64,000 nt of DNA from Allobosea caraganae (GTDB lineage: Bacteria; Pseudomonadota; Alphaproteobacteria; Rhizobiales; Beijerinckiaceae). Both the position numbers and the translations under genes were made by a program. A model generated the notes under the pieces. The model was not told where the DNA came from and did no database searches. It worked only from the letters and a program-made list of their open reading frames with translations. Below are positions 45,743 to 55,248 of the stretch, one piece after another; the first letter of the stretch is position 1; the number at the start of each line of letters is the position of its first letter. The DNA lies in the NCBI RefSeq assembly GCF_003351345.1, contig NZ_QQTO01000012.1:1-64000 (forward strand), written 5' to 3'.

Positions 45743-46705
45743 ATGCTCAAATCCATCCTACTGCGCAGCGCCGTGACGGCGCTCGCGCTGGCCGGCCTGA
45801 CGACAGCAGCATTCGCCCAGCTCGAGCTCAAGCTCATGGCTCCCGCATCGCCCGGCGGCGGGTGGGACGGCACGGCGCGCTCGATGCAGCAGGCCATGAT
45901 GGCCGCGGGCATCGCCAAGAGCGTGCAGGTCACCAACGTCACCGGCGCCGGCGGCACCATCGGCCTGTCGCAGCTGATCAACGCCAAAGGCGACGGCTCG
46001 CAGCTGATGGTCAACGGCTTCGTCATGATCGGCGCGATCATCCTCAACAAGTCGCCGGTGAACCTGACGCAGACGACGCCGATCGCGCGGCTGACCGCCG
46101 AGGCCGAGGTCATCGTCGTGCCGACCGATTCTCCGATCAAGACCGCCAAGGACCTGGCCGACCGGGTCAAGGCCGACCCGGCCAAGGTGACCTGGGCCGG
46201 CGGCTCGGCCGGCGGCACCGACCACATCCTGGCCGCCCTCTTCGCCGACGCCGTCGGTGCCGACGCCAAGAAGATCAACTACATCCCGTTCTCGGGCGGT
46301 GGCGAGGCGCTCGCCGCCATGCTCGGCGGCCGCGTCACGGCCGGCATCTCGGGCTATGGCGAGTTCGAGGGCCAGATCAAGGCCGGCAAGCTGCGCGCCA
46401 TCGCGGTGTCGTCGCCGAAGCGCCTCGCCAACGCGCCGGATGCGCCGACGCTGAAGGAACAGGGCATCAACCTCGAGCTGCTGAACTGGCGCTCCGTGGT
46501 CGCCGCCCCCGGCCTGAGCGCCGAGCAGCAGAAGACCCTGTCGGACGCGGTCGAAAAGCTGGTCAAGTCGAAGGAATGGGCCGAGATCCTGAAGGCGCGC
46601 GGCTGGGACGACGCCTATCTCGGCGGCGCCGAGTTCGCCGCCTTCCAGAAGGCCGAGCAGGAGCGCGTCTCCAAGGTCATGCACGATGTCGGCCTGGTGA
46701 AGTGA
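45743..46705 (+). CDS. tctC: tripartite tricarboxylate transporter substrate-binding protein TctC
   Basis: This 320-residue protein has a signal peptide (AVTALALAGLTTAAFA) and the TctC family body: LKLMAPASPGGGWDGTARSM, VTNVTGAGGTIGL, VTWAGGSAGGTDHILA, INYIPFSGGGEAL and NLELLNWRSVVAAPGLS. Such proteins capture carboxylates (citrate, tricarballylate, aromatic acids) in the periplasm. A GGAGG site precedes the ATG. TctB and TctA follow on the same strand, after a hairpin that could lower expression of the membrane genes. Confidence 0.95.
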   Translation: MLKSILLRSAVTALALAGLTTAAFAQLELKLMAPASPGGGWDGTARSMQQAMMAAGIAKSVQVTNVTGAGGTIGLSQLINAKGDGSQLMVNGFVMIGAIILNKSPVNLTQTTPIARLTAEAEVIVVPTDSPIKTAKDLADRVKADPAKVTWAGGSAGGTDHILAALFADAVGADAKKINYIPFSGGGEALAAMLGGRVTAGISGYGEFEGQIKAGKLRAIAVSSPKRLANAPDAPTLKEQGINLELLNWRSVVAAPGLSAEQQKTLSDAVEKLVKSKEWAEILKARGWDDAYLGGAEFAAFQKAEQERVSKVMHDVGLVK

Positions 46706-46738
46706 GGCGCTGACGTCTCGCACCGTTTCGAACCCGCG

Positions 46739-46762
46739 AAGGGGCCGGGCAACCGGCCCCTT
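46739..46762 (+). terminator. hairpin between tctC and tctB
   Basis: A perfect 10-bp stem (AAGGGGCCGG with CCGGCCCCTT) around the loop GCAA lies 33 bases after tctC. The tail is short (TTTCTC), so a partial terminator or 3'-end stabiliser is likely, as often found after binding-protein genes. Confidence 0.7.
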
Positions 46763-46800
46763 TCTCACCTCCCGACAGCACTTTCAGACGGGTACCGGGC

Positions 46801-47280
46801 ATGGCCAACGAAACCATCACAAGAAGAATCGACCGGCCGGCGCTCGTCGTCGCAGCCCTGCTGCTGGCTAGCGCCGGGCTCGTCGCCAATGACGCGTCCC
46901 AGCAGACCATCGTCTCGACCTACGGCCTCGGCCCGACGGCCGTACCCTATGTGGTCAGCATCTGCCTCGCCATCCTCGGGCTAACGCATGTCGTCGTCGC
47001 CTTCAAGGACGGCATCCCCACCCCGGACAAGGCTGATACCGGCGCGATCCTCTCGATCGTCGCCGGGCTCGTCGGCCTCGTCGCCTGCATCGCGCTTGGC
47101 GGCGGCTTCATCCTGGCGACGGCGCTGATCTTCGCCTGCACGGCACGCGGCATGGGCCGGCGCGCCTTCGCGGTGGACTTCGCCATCGGCCTCGTGCTCG
47201 GCCTGGGGATCTTCCTGGTGTTCCAGAAACTGCTGACGCTGAGCCTGCCCGCCGGGCCGCTCGAGCACCTGTTCTTCTGA
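46801..47280 (+). CDS. tctB: tripartite tricarboxylate transporter small subunit TctB
   Basis: The 159-residue protein has four predicted membrane helices, the first near ALVVAALLLASAGLVAND, and the TctB feature of a middle cytoplasmic loop with charged residues (AFKDGIPTPDKADTG). The last helix ends at FLVFQKLLTLSLPAGPLEHLF, a typical TctB end. It pairs with TctA in the inner membrane. Confidence 0.92.
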   Translation: MANETITRRIDRPALVVAALLLASAGLVANDASQQTIVSTYGLGPTAVPYVVSICLAILGLTHVVVAFKDGIPTPDKADTGAILSIVAGLVGLVACIALGGGFILATALIFACTARGMGRRAFAVDFAIGLVLGLGIFLVFQKLLTLSLPAGPLEHLFF

Positions 47281-47292
47281 GGAGCGGCAAAA

Positions 47293-48792
47293 ATGGACAC
47301 GCTTCTCGCCCTGCTTCACGGCTTCACCGTCGCTCTTGAGCCCTCGAAGCTGCTCTTCTGCCTGATCGGCGTCTTCCTCGGCACCGCAGTCGGCGTGCTG
47401 CCCGGCATCGGCCCGGCGCTGACCGTGGCGCTGCTGCTGCCGGTCACCTTCAAGCTCGACCCCGCGGGGTCGCTGATCATGTTCGCCGGCATCTACTATG
47501 GCGGCATGTATGGTGGCTCGACCACCGCAATCCTGCTCAACGCACCCGGCGAGAGCGCCTCGCTCGCGACCGCGCTAGAGGGCTCGAAAATGGCCAAGGC
47601 CGGGCGCGGCGGCCCGGCGCTGGCGACAGCCGCGATCGGCTCCTTCGTCGCCGGCACCATCGCCACGATCGGGCTCGCCTTCCTGGCGCCATGGCTGGTC
47701 GAGATCGCCGTGCATTTCGGCCCCTGGGACTATTTCGGCCTGATGATCCTGGCCTTCGTCACGGTCTCCGCGACCTTCGGCGATTCACCTCTGCGCGGCC
47801 TGACCAGCCTGTTCATCGGCATCACGCTCGGCCTGATCGGCATCGACAAGCTGACCGGCCAGGCGCGCCTGACCTTCGGCGTGCCGGAACTGCTCAACGG
47901 CATCGAGGTGACGACGCTCGCGGTCGGCCTCTTCGCCGTCGGCGAGGCGCTCTACGTCGCCTCGCAGCGGGCGCACGCGCCGGAGGAGATCATCCCGATC
48001 AAGGGCTCGCTCTGGATGACCAAGCAGGACTGGAAGCGCTCCTGGGCGCCATGGCTGCGCGGCACCGCCTTCGGCTTCCCGATCGGCGCGCTGCCGGCCG
48101 GCGGGGCCGAGGTGCCGACCTTCCTGTCCTATTCGACCGAGCGGCGGCTGTGCAAATATCCGGACGAGTTCGGCAAGGGCGCCATCGAGGGCGTCGCCGG
48201 TCCTGAAGCGGCCAACAACGCCTCCGCAGCCGGCACGCTGGTGCCGCTGCTGACGCTCGGCCTGCCGACCTCGGCGACGGCGGCGATCATGCTCGCCGGC
48301 TTCCAGCAATACGGGCTCAACCCCGGCCCGCTGCTCTTCGCTGAGAAGCCCGACCTGGTCTGGGGCCTGATCGCCTCGCTCTTCATCGCCAACGTCATGC
48401 TGGTGATCATCAACCTGCCGCTGATCGGGCTCTGGGTGAAGCTGCTCGCGATCCCGCAGCCCTGGCTCTATGCCGGCATCCTGGTCTTCGCGACGATGGG
48501 CACGCTCGCGGTGAACGGTTCGCCGGTGGAGCTCACGATGCTCTTCGGCTTCGGCTATCTCGGCTATCTGATGCGGCGCTACGACTATCCGGTCGCGCCG
48601 ATGGTGGTCGGGCTGATTCTCGGCCCGATGGCGGAGGCGCAGCTTCGGCGCGCGCTGCAGATCAGCCTGGGCGACCCGATGATCCTGCTGGAGAATCCGG
48701 GCTCGGCGACGCTGCTCGGCCTCTCCTTCATCGCGCTCGTCGCGCCCTTCGTGATGAAGGGCCTCGACAAATTCAAGGCGGCCGAGGACTAG
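47293..48792 (+). CDS. tctA: tripartite tricarboxylate transporter permease TctA
   Basis: The 499-residue protein has about 11 membrane helices and the TctA signature [18 protein letters not shown]. Later blocks are [37 protein letters not shown] and [18 protein letters not shown], the duplicated Gly/Pro-rich motifs. It moves the solute with a sodium or proton gradient. GAGG precedes its ATG, 12 bases after tctB. A strong terminator follows. No TctDE sensor pair is adjacent. Confidence 0.95.
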   Translation: MDTLLALLHGFTVALEPSKLLFCLIGVFLGTAVGVLPGIGPALTVALLLPVTFKLDPAGSLIMFAGIYYGGMYGGSTTAILLNAPGESASLATALEGSKMAKAGRGGPALATAAIGSFVAGTIATIGLAFLAPWLVEIAVHFGPWDYFGLMILAFVTVSATFGDSPLRGLTSLFIGITLGLIGIDKLTGQARLTFGVPELLNGIEVTTLAVGLFAVGEALYVASQRAHAPEEIIPIKGSLWMTKQDWKRSWAPWLRGTAFGFPIGALPAGGAEVPTFLSYSTERRLCKYPDEFGKGAIEGVAGPEAANNASAAGTLVPLLTLGLPTSATAAIMLAGFQQYGLNPGPLLFAEKPDLVWGLIASLFIANVMLVIINLPLIGLWVKLLAIPQPWLYAGILVFATMGTLAVNGSPVELTMLFGFGYLGYLMRRYDYPVAPMVVGLILGPMAEAQLRRALQISLGDPMILLENPGSATLLGLSFIALVAPFVMKGLDKFKAAED

Positions 48793-48846
48793 ACGGATCG
48801 CCGGACCGCTCCGCGGCAGCGCGCCGGCAACGCCCGACCCAAACGA

Positions 48847-48884
48847 AAGAGCCGCCGGCGTCGGACGCCGGCGGCTCTTTCGCG
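48847..48884 (+). terminator. intrinsic terminator after tctA
   Basis: AAAGAGCCGCCGGCGTC pairs with the complement after the loop GGA, and ends in GCTCTTTCG. It lies 55 bases after the tctA stop and before the convergent DUF2059 gene. Confidence 0.9.
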
Positions 48885-48901
48885 ATCACGGGCGGCTCAG
48901 C

Positions 48902-49438
48902 TCAGAGCTGGTGGCCGCGCTTGCGCATCTCCTCGCTGAAGCGATCGAACAGCGAGTTGCTCGTGTTGACGCTCCAGGGCTGCAGCAGGGCGAAGATCTC
49001 GTCGAGCGCCTTGGGCCGCGCGGCGTTGTAACGCTGGCCGACGGGCGACCTGAAAAAGGCCCCGACCTCCTTGAGATCGGCTTCGGTCATGTGCTTGGCG
49101 AAGATGAAGGAGGCAGAGGCCAGCATGTCGTCGCGCTTCTTGTCGGCCTCGGCCTTCAAACCGGCGATCACCTCGTCGGTGTCCTTCGCAAGCTCCGGCC
49201 GCGTGGTGACGACCATCTCGCGAACGCGCACGCGGAATTCGTTGTAGATCGACTCGAAGGATTCGGCGACGCCCGTGAGGATCAGGACATCCTTGGCCGC
49301 CTGCAGATGGCTCTGCGGGATATCCGCCTGCGCGACCGGAGCCTGCGCGGGGGGCTGCGCAAGAAGCTGGGCCTGCGCGGGCGCGGAGACGGCAAGCGCC
49401 AGGCCGATGGCCGCGCCGGCAAGGTGGTGTCGGATCAT
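48902..49438 (-). CDS. DUF2059 domain protein, exported
   Basis: From the ATG at 49438 (MIRHHLAGAAIGLALAVSA) this is a 178-residue periplasmic protein with a signal peptide and a mature DUF2059 domain: HLQAAKDVLILTGVAESFE, YNEFRVRVREMVV, AKHMTEADLKEVGAFFRS and PVGQRYN. DUF2059 is of unknown function, common beside rpiA and gor in rhizobia. It follows rpiA on the same strand, 185 bases downstream. Confidence 0.85.
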   Translation of the reverse strand: MIRHHLAGAAIGLALAVSAPAQAQLLAQPPAQAPVAQADIPQSHLQAAKDVLILTGVAESFESIYNEFRVRVREMVVTTRPELAKDTDEVIAGLKAEADKKRDDMLASASFIFAKHMTEADLKEVGAFFRSPVGQRYNAARPKALDEIFALLQPWSVNTSNSLFDRFSEEMRKRGHQL

Positions 49439-49623
49439 GGCATTAGGCCCCTTTGTGATGCGGCGGACTTGATATGGCGGTCTTGGCAATCGGAACTCGA
49501 CCGCGACACGCTTGCGAGCTGGCCGCTCTGTTGTTTCGGTGACGTCTCACTGGCATAGCGCAGGCCGCCTGACCCAGGCGACCCGCACGGGGCCTCCTTA
49601 GCGTGGTTTCCGGCAGAATGGAA

Positions 49624-50325
49624 TCATTCGATCGCGCCGAGGATTTTCAGCCCGTCGCCGCTGGCCAAGATGGCGCCGGCGGCAAGGCCGAGGAAGAGCC
49701 CGTGCTCGACCACGCCCGGGACCACGTTGAGCGCCGCTCCGAGCAGTTCCGGGTTGGCGATGCGGCCGAGATGCGCATCGAGGATGTAGTGGCCGCCATC
49801 AGTCAGCAGCACCGTGCCATCTGGCCGCTTGCGCAGCCTGAGCTCGCCTGCCGCCCCTGACGCGGTGATCGCCGCCGCCATGGCCCGGCGAGTCGCCTCC
49901 AGGCCAAAGGGCACGACCTCGATCGGCAGCGGGAAGCGGCCGAGCTCGGCGACGAGCTTGCTGTCATCGGCGATCACGACCATGCGCTTAGAGGCCGCGG
50001 CGACGATCTTCTCGCGCAGCAGCGCCGCGCCGGCGCCCTTGATCAGGCGCAGTTGCGGGTCGACCTCATCGGCGCCGTCGACGGTGAGGTCGAGCTCCGG
50101 CGTCTCGTCGAGGGTGGACATCGGGATGCCCAGGCTCTCGGCCTGGGCCTGCGTCACCTCCGAGGTCGCGACGCAGAGCACATCGAGCCCAGCCGCGACG
50201 CGGGCGCCGAGCAGGTCGACGAAGTGCTTGGCGGTGGAGCCGGTGCCGAGGCCGAGCCGCATGCCAGGACGCACCAGTTCGAGCGCGCGCGCCGCCGCCA
50301 GCTTCTTGAGATCGTCCGGGCTCAT
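49624..50325 (-). CDS. rpiA: ribose-5-phosphate isomerase A
   Basis: The 233-residue enzyme interconverts ribose 5-phosphate and ribulose 5-phosphate. Visible are [19 protein letters not shown], the active-site blocks [11 protein letters not shown] and [15 protein letters not shown], and the C-terminal [11 protein letters not shown]. The length is normal. The second block has KGAG in place of the usual KGGG, a conservative change. It is upstream of the DUF2059 gene. Confidence 0.95.
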   Translation of the reverse strand: MSPDDLKKLAAARALELVRPGMRLGLGTGSTAKHFVDLLGARVAAGLDVLCVATSEVTQAQAESLGIPMSTLDETPELDLTVDGADEVDPQLRLIKGAGAALLREKIVAAASKRMVVIADDSKLVAELGRFPLPIEVVPFGLEATRRAMAAAITASGAAGELRLRKRPDGTVLLTDGGHYILDAHLGRIANPELLGAALNVVPGVVEHGLFLGLAAGAILASGDGLKILGAIE

Positions 50326-50428
50326 CGCTGCCTCATGCCTGGGGAGAAGTTGTCCCTCCGGCTAGCACGGGCGACCGCGCCGCGAGAAGCGGCGCGACGG
50401 GATATCCCCGGCTGATCGGCGCCGACGC

Positions 50429-51880
50429 TCAGACGCCGAGCCCGCCGACGAGCATGTACTTGATCTCGACGAACTCATCCATGCCATGCAGCGAGCCTTC
50501 GCGGCCGAGCCCGGATTCCTTGACCCCGCCGAAGGGCGCGACCTCGGTGCCGAGGATGGCCGAGTTGATGCCGACCATGCCGTATTCAAGCTCCTCGGCG
50601 ACGCGGAAGGCACGGCCGAGATCCTTCGAGTAGAAATAGGCGGCGAGACCGAAGGGCGTGTCGTTCGCCATCTGCACGACCTCGTCCTCGGTCGTGAAGC
50701 GATAGACCGGGGCGACCGGGCCAAAAGTCTCCTCGTTGGTCACCAGCATCCTGGTGGTGACACCGGAGAGCACGGTCGGCTCGAAGAAGGTGCGGCCCAA
50801 GGCATGGCGGTGGCCACCGACCACGACCTTGGCGCCGTTGGCGACCGCGTCGGCGACATGACGCTCGACCTTCTCGACCGCGCGCTCGTTGATCAGCGGG
50901 CCCTGCACGACGCCGATTTCGACGCCGTTGCCGACCTTCATCCTGGCGACCTCGCCGGCAAATTTCGCGACGAACTCGTCATGGATGCCGTCCTGGACGA
51001 AGAGCCGGTTGGTGCAGACGCAGGTCTGGCCCATGTTGCGGTACTTCGCGATGATCGCGCCCTGCACGGCGGCATCGAGATCGGCATCGTCGAAGACGAT
51101 GAAGGGGGCGTTGCCGCCGAGCTCGAGCCCGACCTTCTTCACGGTCGAGGCGGCCTGCTGCATCAGCAGCTTGCCGACCGGGGTCGAGCCGGTGAAGCCG
51201 ACGAAGCGCACCGCAGGATGCGTGGTCATGACCTTGCCGATCGCGACCGCGTCTCCGGTGACGAGGTTGAGCACGCCGGCCGGGAAGCCGGCCCGCTCGG
51301 CCAGCTCCACCAGCGCGAGCGCCGTCAGCGGCGTGTCCGGCGCCGGCTTGACCACGAAGGTGCAGCCGGCGGCGAGGCCGGGTGCGCATTTGCGCGTGAT
51401 CATCGCGGCCGGAAAGTTCCAGGGCGTGATCGCGGCGCAGACGCCGACCGGCTGCTTCTGCACGATGATGCGCGAATTCGGGAAGGGCGAGGGAATGGTC
51501 TCGCCATAGATGCGCTTGGCCTCCTCGGCATAGAACTCGACGAAGGAGGCGGCGTAGGCGACCTCGCCGCGCGCCTCGGCCAGGGGCTTGCCCTGCTCGG
51601 CCGTCATGATCTGGGCGATGTCCTCCTGGTTCGCCATGATCAGATCGAACCATTTGCGCAGGATGAGCGAGCGCTCCTTGGCGGATTTCTTCGCCCAGGG
51701 CTTGAAGGCCCGCGAAGCCGCCTCGACCGCCAGCGTCGTCTCATCAGCGCCGAAGCGCGGCACCTTGGCCAGGACCTCGCCGGTGGCGGGGTTATCGACC
51801 GCGTCGATGCCTGCGCCGATCCAGGCGCCGTCGACATAGCATTGCGATTTCAGCAGCGACGGATCGTTGAGCTTCAGCAT
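50429..51880 (-). CDS. gabD: succinate-semialdehyde dehydrogenase (NAD(P)+)
   Basis: The 483-residue aldehyde dehydrogenase shows the Rossmann motif GSTPVGKLL, the catalytic Glu in LELGGNAPFIVFDDADLDAA and the catalytic Cys in NMGQTCVCTNRLFVQ, followed by EETFGPVAPVYRF. The wording is of the GabD type, oxidising succinate semialdehyde to succinate in 4-aminobutyrate use. I choose the ATG at 51880; the frame extends to 51985. No gabT is near. Confidence 0.9.
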   Translation of the reverse strand: MLKLNDPSLLKSQCYVDGAWIGAGIDAVDNPATGEVLAKVPRFGADETTLAVEAASRAFKPWAKKSAKERSLILRKWFDLIMANQEDIAQIMTAEQGKPLAEARGEVAYAASFVEFYAEEAKRIYGETIPSPFPNSRIIVQKQPVGVCAAITPWNFPAAMITRKCAPGLAAGCTFVVKPAPDTPLTALALVELAERAGFPAGVLNLVTGDAVAIGKVMTTHPAVRFVGFTGSTPVGKLLMQQAASTVKKVGLELGGNAPFIVFDDADLDAAVQGAIIAKYRNMGQTCVCTNRLFVQDGIHDEFVAKFAGEVARMKVGNGVEIGVVQGPLINERAVEKVERHVADAVANGAKVVVGGHRHALGRTFFEPTVLSGVTTRMLVTNEETFGPVAPVYRFTTEDEVVQMANDTPFGLAAYFYSKDLGRAFRVAEELEYGMVGINSAILGTEVAPFGGVKESGLGREGSLHGMDEFVEIKYMLVGGLGV

Positions 51881-52024
51881 GGCAATCCCTTCCAGTCTCG
51901 AAGGCGGCAAGCCCCCCAAGTCATGAAGGGCAGCTAGTGCCGAAGCCGTAAGCCTTAAAGCCCTGGCGACGCAACGCCGCGCCACGAATACCGGCCATCC
52001 GGTGCCCGTTACGAGTGGCGTCCG

Positions 52025-52408
52025 CTACTTGGCCTGCGGGGTGCAGACCACCTTGTCGTCGAAGACGTAGCAGATGCTCATCTCGCCGGTGCGCAGGTTG
52101 ACGCGGAAGATGCCGCCCTCGCGCTCGTGCCGCGATGGCATCAGGCCGTACTCGCCGGCCGGCTGCGGCCCGGCCCCCTCGCCCGCGAGGAAGCAGATGG
52201 TGACGCCGACGCCACCCTCCTTGAGCTGGAACTGGCAGGCGCCGACCTCGCCGGTCGAGCGGTCGACCCGGTAGACCCGGTTGAGGTCGTTCTGCGGCGC
52301 CGGCGCGAATTCGAAGGACGCGGCCCCGGCTGCGGCGGGGGCCGCACAAGCGGCAAGCACGGCGATGATGCGCCCGAGCGGCGCGAGCCTGTGAAGGGAT
52401 ATCGGCAC
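52025..52408 (-). CDS. exported hypothetical protein (127 aa)
   Basis: The 127-residue protein has a signal peptide (LGRIIAVLAACAAPAAAGA) and a mature part with four cysteines: a repeated pattern GEVGACQF and GEMSICYVF, and ICFLAGEG. The duplicated YRVDRSTGEVGACQF and FRVNLRTGEMSICYVF look like two units of a beta repeat. It is probably periplasmic. No family recognised. Confidence 0.75.
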   Translation of the reverse strand: MPISLHRLAPLGRIIAVLAACAAPAAAGAASFEFAPAPQNDLNRVYRVDRSTGEVGACQFQLKEGGVGVTICFLAGEGAGPQPAGEYGLMPSRHEREGGIFRVNLRTGEMSICYVFDDKVVCTPQAK

Positions 52409-52547
52409 GTCAGCATTCCTTACCGCGAATCATCGGGACACTAGCACCGATGGCCGGCGCTTTGATGGCCTTGCGCGCCGCCGGCTTTGCGCTTGCCAAG
52501 CCTGGGGGAAACGCCTTTAAGCGCCTGCGCAACCGGAGCCCCGCCCG

Positions 52548-53237
52548 ATGAGCCTGCCCCCTATCGTCGTCTTCGACCTCGACGGCACCCTGGCCGAGAC
52601 GGCGCCCGACATCATGGGCACGCTCAACATCATCCTCACGCAGGAGGGGTTGCCGGCGCTGCCGCTGGAGCGGGCGCGCGAGCTGGTCGGCGCCGGCGCG
52701 CGCGCCTTGATCGAGCGCGGCTTCCGCGTCTCCGGCCGCCCGCTCGACAGCGAGACGCTGGAGCGACTCTTCGAGGAGTTCCTGCTGGTCTATGCCGACA
52801 ACGTCGCCGGCAACAGCTACCTCTTCGACGGCGTGCTCGACGCGCTCGACACGCTCGCGTCCGAGGGCTTCGCGCTCGCGGTCTGTACCAACAAGCCGAT
52901 CCTGCACACGCGCCTGATCCTCGACCATTTCGGCATCAGCGGCCGGTTCGCCGCCGTGGCCGGGCGCGACAGCTTCCCCTTCTTCAAGCCCGATCCGCGC
53001 CACCTGACCATGACGATCGAGCAGGCCAAGGCCGATCCGGCCCGCGCGGTGATGATCGGCGACTCGCGCACCGACATCGCCACGGCGAGGGCAGCCGGCA
53101 TCCCCTCGATCTGCGTGCCCTTCGGCTACACGGACGTGCCGATCGAGACGCTCTCGCCCGACCTCGTCATCCAGCATTTCGACGAGCTGCCGGGCGCGGT
53201 GCGCAAGGTCATGGAGCGGGTTCCGGCGGTTTCATGA
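52548..53237 (+). CDS. gph: phosphoglycolate phosphatase
   Basis: This 229-residue HAD hydrolase has motif 1 VFDLDGTLAETAPDI, motif 2 CTNKP, motif 3 Lys in FPFFKPDPRH and motif 4 IGDSRTDIATARAAGI. It removes phosphate from 2-phosphoglycolate formed during DNA repair or oxygenation. The ATG at 52548 follows GCCCGATG. It is divergent from the small exported protein gene, and rpiA is 2.2 kb to the left, its usual partner in rhizobia. Confidence 0.92.
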   Translation: MSLPPIVVFDLDGTLAETAPDIMGTLNIILTQEGLPALPLERARELVGAGARALIERGFRVSGRPLDSETLERLFEEFLLVYADNVAGNSYLFDGVLDALDTLASEGFALAVCTNKPILHTRLILDHFGISGRFAAVAGRDSFPFFKPDPRHLTMTIEQAKADPARAVMIGDSRTDIATARAAGIPSICVPFGYTDVPIETLSPDLVIQHFDELPGAVRKVMERVPAVS

Positions 53238-53280
53238 TGCTGCAGGCGACGGGTCCCGGCAGCGGCCCTCCATGGTGATC

Positions 53281-53322
53281 CTTGGAAAACCGCTTTACAG
53301 TTTCCGGCCCGATGCTCTAGGA
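53281..53322. repeat. GCATG-type hairpin repeat, degenerate copy
   Basis: TTGGAAAACCG pairs with CGGTTTCC-like sequence CAGTTTCCGG, and CCCGATGCTCTAGG ends it. It resembles the short hairpin family at 58674 and 61286. It lies between gph and tRNA-Val. Confidence 0.5.
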
Positions 53323-53335
53323 GAGGCCCCGGTTC

Positions 53336-53410
53336 GGGCGGCTAGCTCAGCGGTAGAGCACTCCCTTCACACGGGAGGGGTCACAGGTTCGATCCCTGTG
53401 CCGCCCACCA
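53336..53410 (+). tRNA. tRNA-Val(CAC)
   Basis: The acceptor stem GGGCGGC pairs with GCCGCCC; the anticodon stem-loop CTCCC-TTCACAC-GGGAG gives anticodon CAC. The T-arm is AGGTTCGATCC and CCA is encoded at 53408-53410. It reads GTG codons. Confidence 0.95.
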
Positions 53411-53563
53411 TGTCTTCCGGGTCTCCGAGCCACATCGCACCGCCGCCCATCATGGAACAGACGATCCAGTCCGCTCGCCAGCAGGCGGACAGGCACTGCC
53501 AGGCCCGGATGGCGCCGATCGACGCACCAGCAGCGCCCGACACAGGACAAGGTCAGACACGGC

Positions 53564-54352
53564 ATGCGTGAGACGGGGCAGGCCATGGCGGAGATTGCCG
53601 GCGGCATTTCCTCCTGGCGCATCTGGTGGATGCTGGGGCAAAGCGACATCGCCCGGCGCTACAAGCGCTCGCGCCTCGGCCAGATCTGGATGACGATCAG
53701 CATGGCCAGCATGATCTTCGGCATGGGATTGGTCTATTCCACCATCTTCAAGCAGGAGCTCGGCAGCTACCTGCCCTTCCTCGCCACCGGCATCGTGCTC
53801 TGGGGCTTCATCGCCGGCTGCATCAACGAAGGCGCCATGGCCTTCATCGAGAGCGACTCGATCATCCGGCAGACGGACCTGTCCAAGTTCACCTACATCC
53901 TGCGGGTGCTGACCCGGAACGTCCTGACCTTCGCGCATAACTTCGTCATCATCCCGATGGTTCTGCTCATCTGCGGGTCGCCAATCAGCTGGACGATACT
54001 CCTGTTTCTTCCGGGCCTGGTGCTGGCGCTGCTCAACCTCAGCTGGATCGCCTACCTGCTGGCAATCCTCTCGGCCCGCTTCCGCGACATCCCGCAGATC
54101 ATCCAGAGCGTCGTGCAGATCGCGTTCTTCATCACGCCGGTGATGTTTCGCCCGCATCAGCTCGGTGCGGACCACCCTTTGCTCCTGCTCAATCCCCTGG
54201 CCGCGCTGCTCTCGGTCATCCGCGACCCGTTGCTCGACATCGTGCCGACCGCCGCGAGCTATGCGATCGCGCTGGGGATGGCCGTCCTCGGCTGGCTGCT
54301 GACGCTGAACTTCGTCCGACGCTACTCGCGGCGCATCGTCTACTGGCTGTGA
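53564..54352 (+). CDS. ABC-2 type permease of polysaccharide exporter (Wzm/KpsM type)
   Basis: This 262-residue protein has six membrane helices and a basic N-terminal segment (MLGQSDIARRYKRSRLGQIW) that is typical of KpsM/Wzm/TagG permeases. A later block is NPLAALLSVIRDPLLD, the C-terminal E-loop-like motif. It exports a lipid-linked polysaccharide with its ATPase. The next gene starts 7 bases after its stop. A start at 53585 (MAEIAGGISS) is possible. Confidence 0.9.
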   Translation: MRETGQAMAEIAGGISSWRIWWMLGQSDIARRYKRSRLGQIWMTISMASMIFGMGLVYSTIFKQELGSYLPFLATGIVLWGFIAGCINEGAMAFIESDSIIRQTDLSKFTYILRVLTRNVLTFAHNFVIIPMVLLICGSPISWTILLFLPGLVLALLNLSWIAYLLAILSARFRDIPQIIQSVVQIAFFITPVMFRPHQLGADHPLLLLNPLAALLSVIRDPLLDIVPTAASYAIALGMAVLGWLLTLNFVRRYSRRIVYWL

Positions 54353-54359
54353 GGCGGAA

Positions 54360-55136
54360 ATGGCCCAGGTAACGCTCAAGAACGCCTCGGTCGAACTCGC
54401 GATCTACAATTCGCGGGGGCGCGGGCTGAAGAACGAGATCCTGCGCCGGGCGGTGGGCGGGAGCCTCGAAGACACGCGCGACCGCAGCGTGACCGTGGTG
54501 CACGCGCTCGACGCCATCAACCTCGAGGTCTCGAGCGGCGAGCGCATCGGGCTGATCGGCCATAATGGCGCCGGCAAGACCACGCTGCTGCGCGTGCTGG
54601 GCCGAATCTACCCGCCGACAAGCGGCGAAGCGACCATCACCGGACGGGTCTCCTCGCTCATCGACCTGTCGATGGGCATGGATTCGGAATCGACCGGCTA
54701 TGAGAACATCGTCCTGCGCGGCGTCATGCTCGGCCTCACCCGGACGCAGGCCCGCGCGCTCATCCCGGACGTCGAGGAATTCAGCGAGCTCGGCGAATAC
54801 CTGAACCTGCCCGTCCGGGCTTATTCCAGCGGCATGCTGCTGCGCCTCGCCTTCGCGGTGAGCACCGCCGTCCGACCGGACATCGTCATCCTCGACGAGG
54901 TGATCGGCGTCGGCGACGCGTCCTTCGCCCAGCGGGCCGAGCAGCGCCTGCACGGCATGATCGACAAGGCGGAGATCATGTTCCTGGCCTCCCACGCCAA
55001 CAACTCGATCCGGCGCTTCTGCCAGCGCACGCTCTGGCTCGCCGGCGGCAAGATCGTCATGGATGGCCCGACCGATGAGGTCATGGACAAGTACGAGAGC
55101 GCGAACGCCGCAGCAGCCCAGGAGCAGGCCGGCTGA
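54360..55136 (+). CDS. ABC transporter ATP-binding protein (Wzt/KpsT type)
   Basis: The 258-residue ATPase shows Walker A GHNGAGKTTLLRVLG, a signature region with YSSGMLLRLAFAVST, Walker B DIVILDEVIGVGD and switch His in ASHANNSIRRFC. The YSSGM signature and ALDAINLEV start are typical of O-antigen/teichoic exporters. It lacks a C-terminal carbohydrate-binding domain, as in KpsT. With the permease it forms a complete exporter. No glycosyltransferase genes follow. Confidence 0.92.
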   Translation: MAQVTLKNASVELAIYNSRGRGLKNEILRRAVGGSLEDTRDRSVTVVHALDAINLEVSSGERIGLIGHNGAGKTTLLRVLGRIYPPTSGEATITGRVSSLIDLSMGMDSESTGYENIVLRGVMLGLTRTQARALIPDVEEFSELGEYLNLPVRAYSSGMLLRLAFAVSTAVRPDIVILDEVIGVGDASFAQRAEQRLHGMIDKAEIMFLASHANNSIRRFCQRTLWLAGGKIVMDGPTDEVMDKYESANAAAAQEQAG

Positions 55137-55248
55137 TCGGGGCGCTTGGCCTGCTCGAGCGAAGGGCCTATTCGATCCGGCGATGCCCCGCAAAGCCCGC
55201 CTCCTCGATCACGTCGCAGTTGGATGGAACCATCCAATTGCGAAAAAC

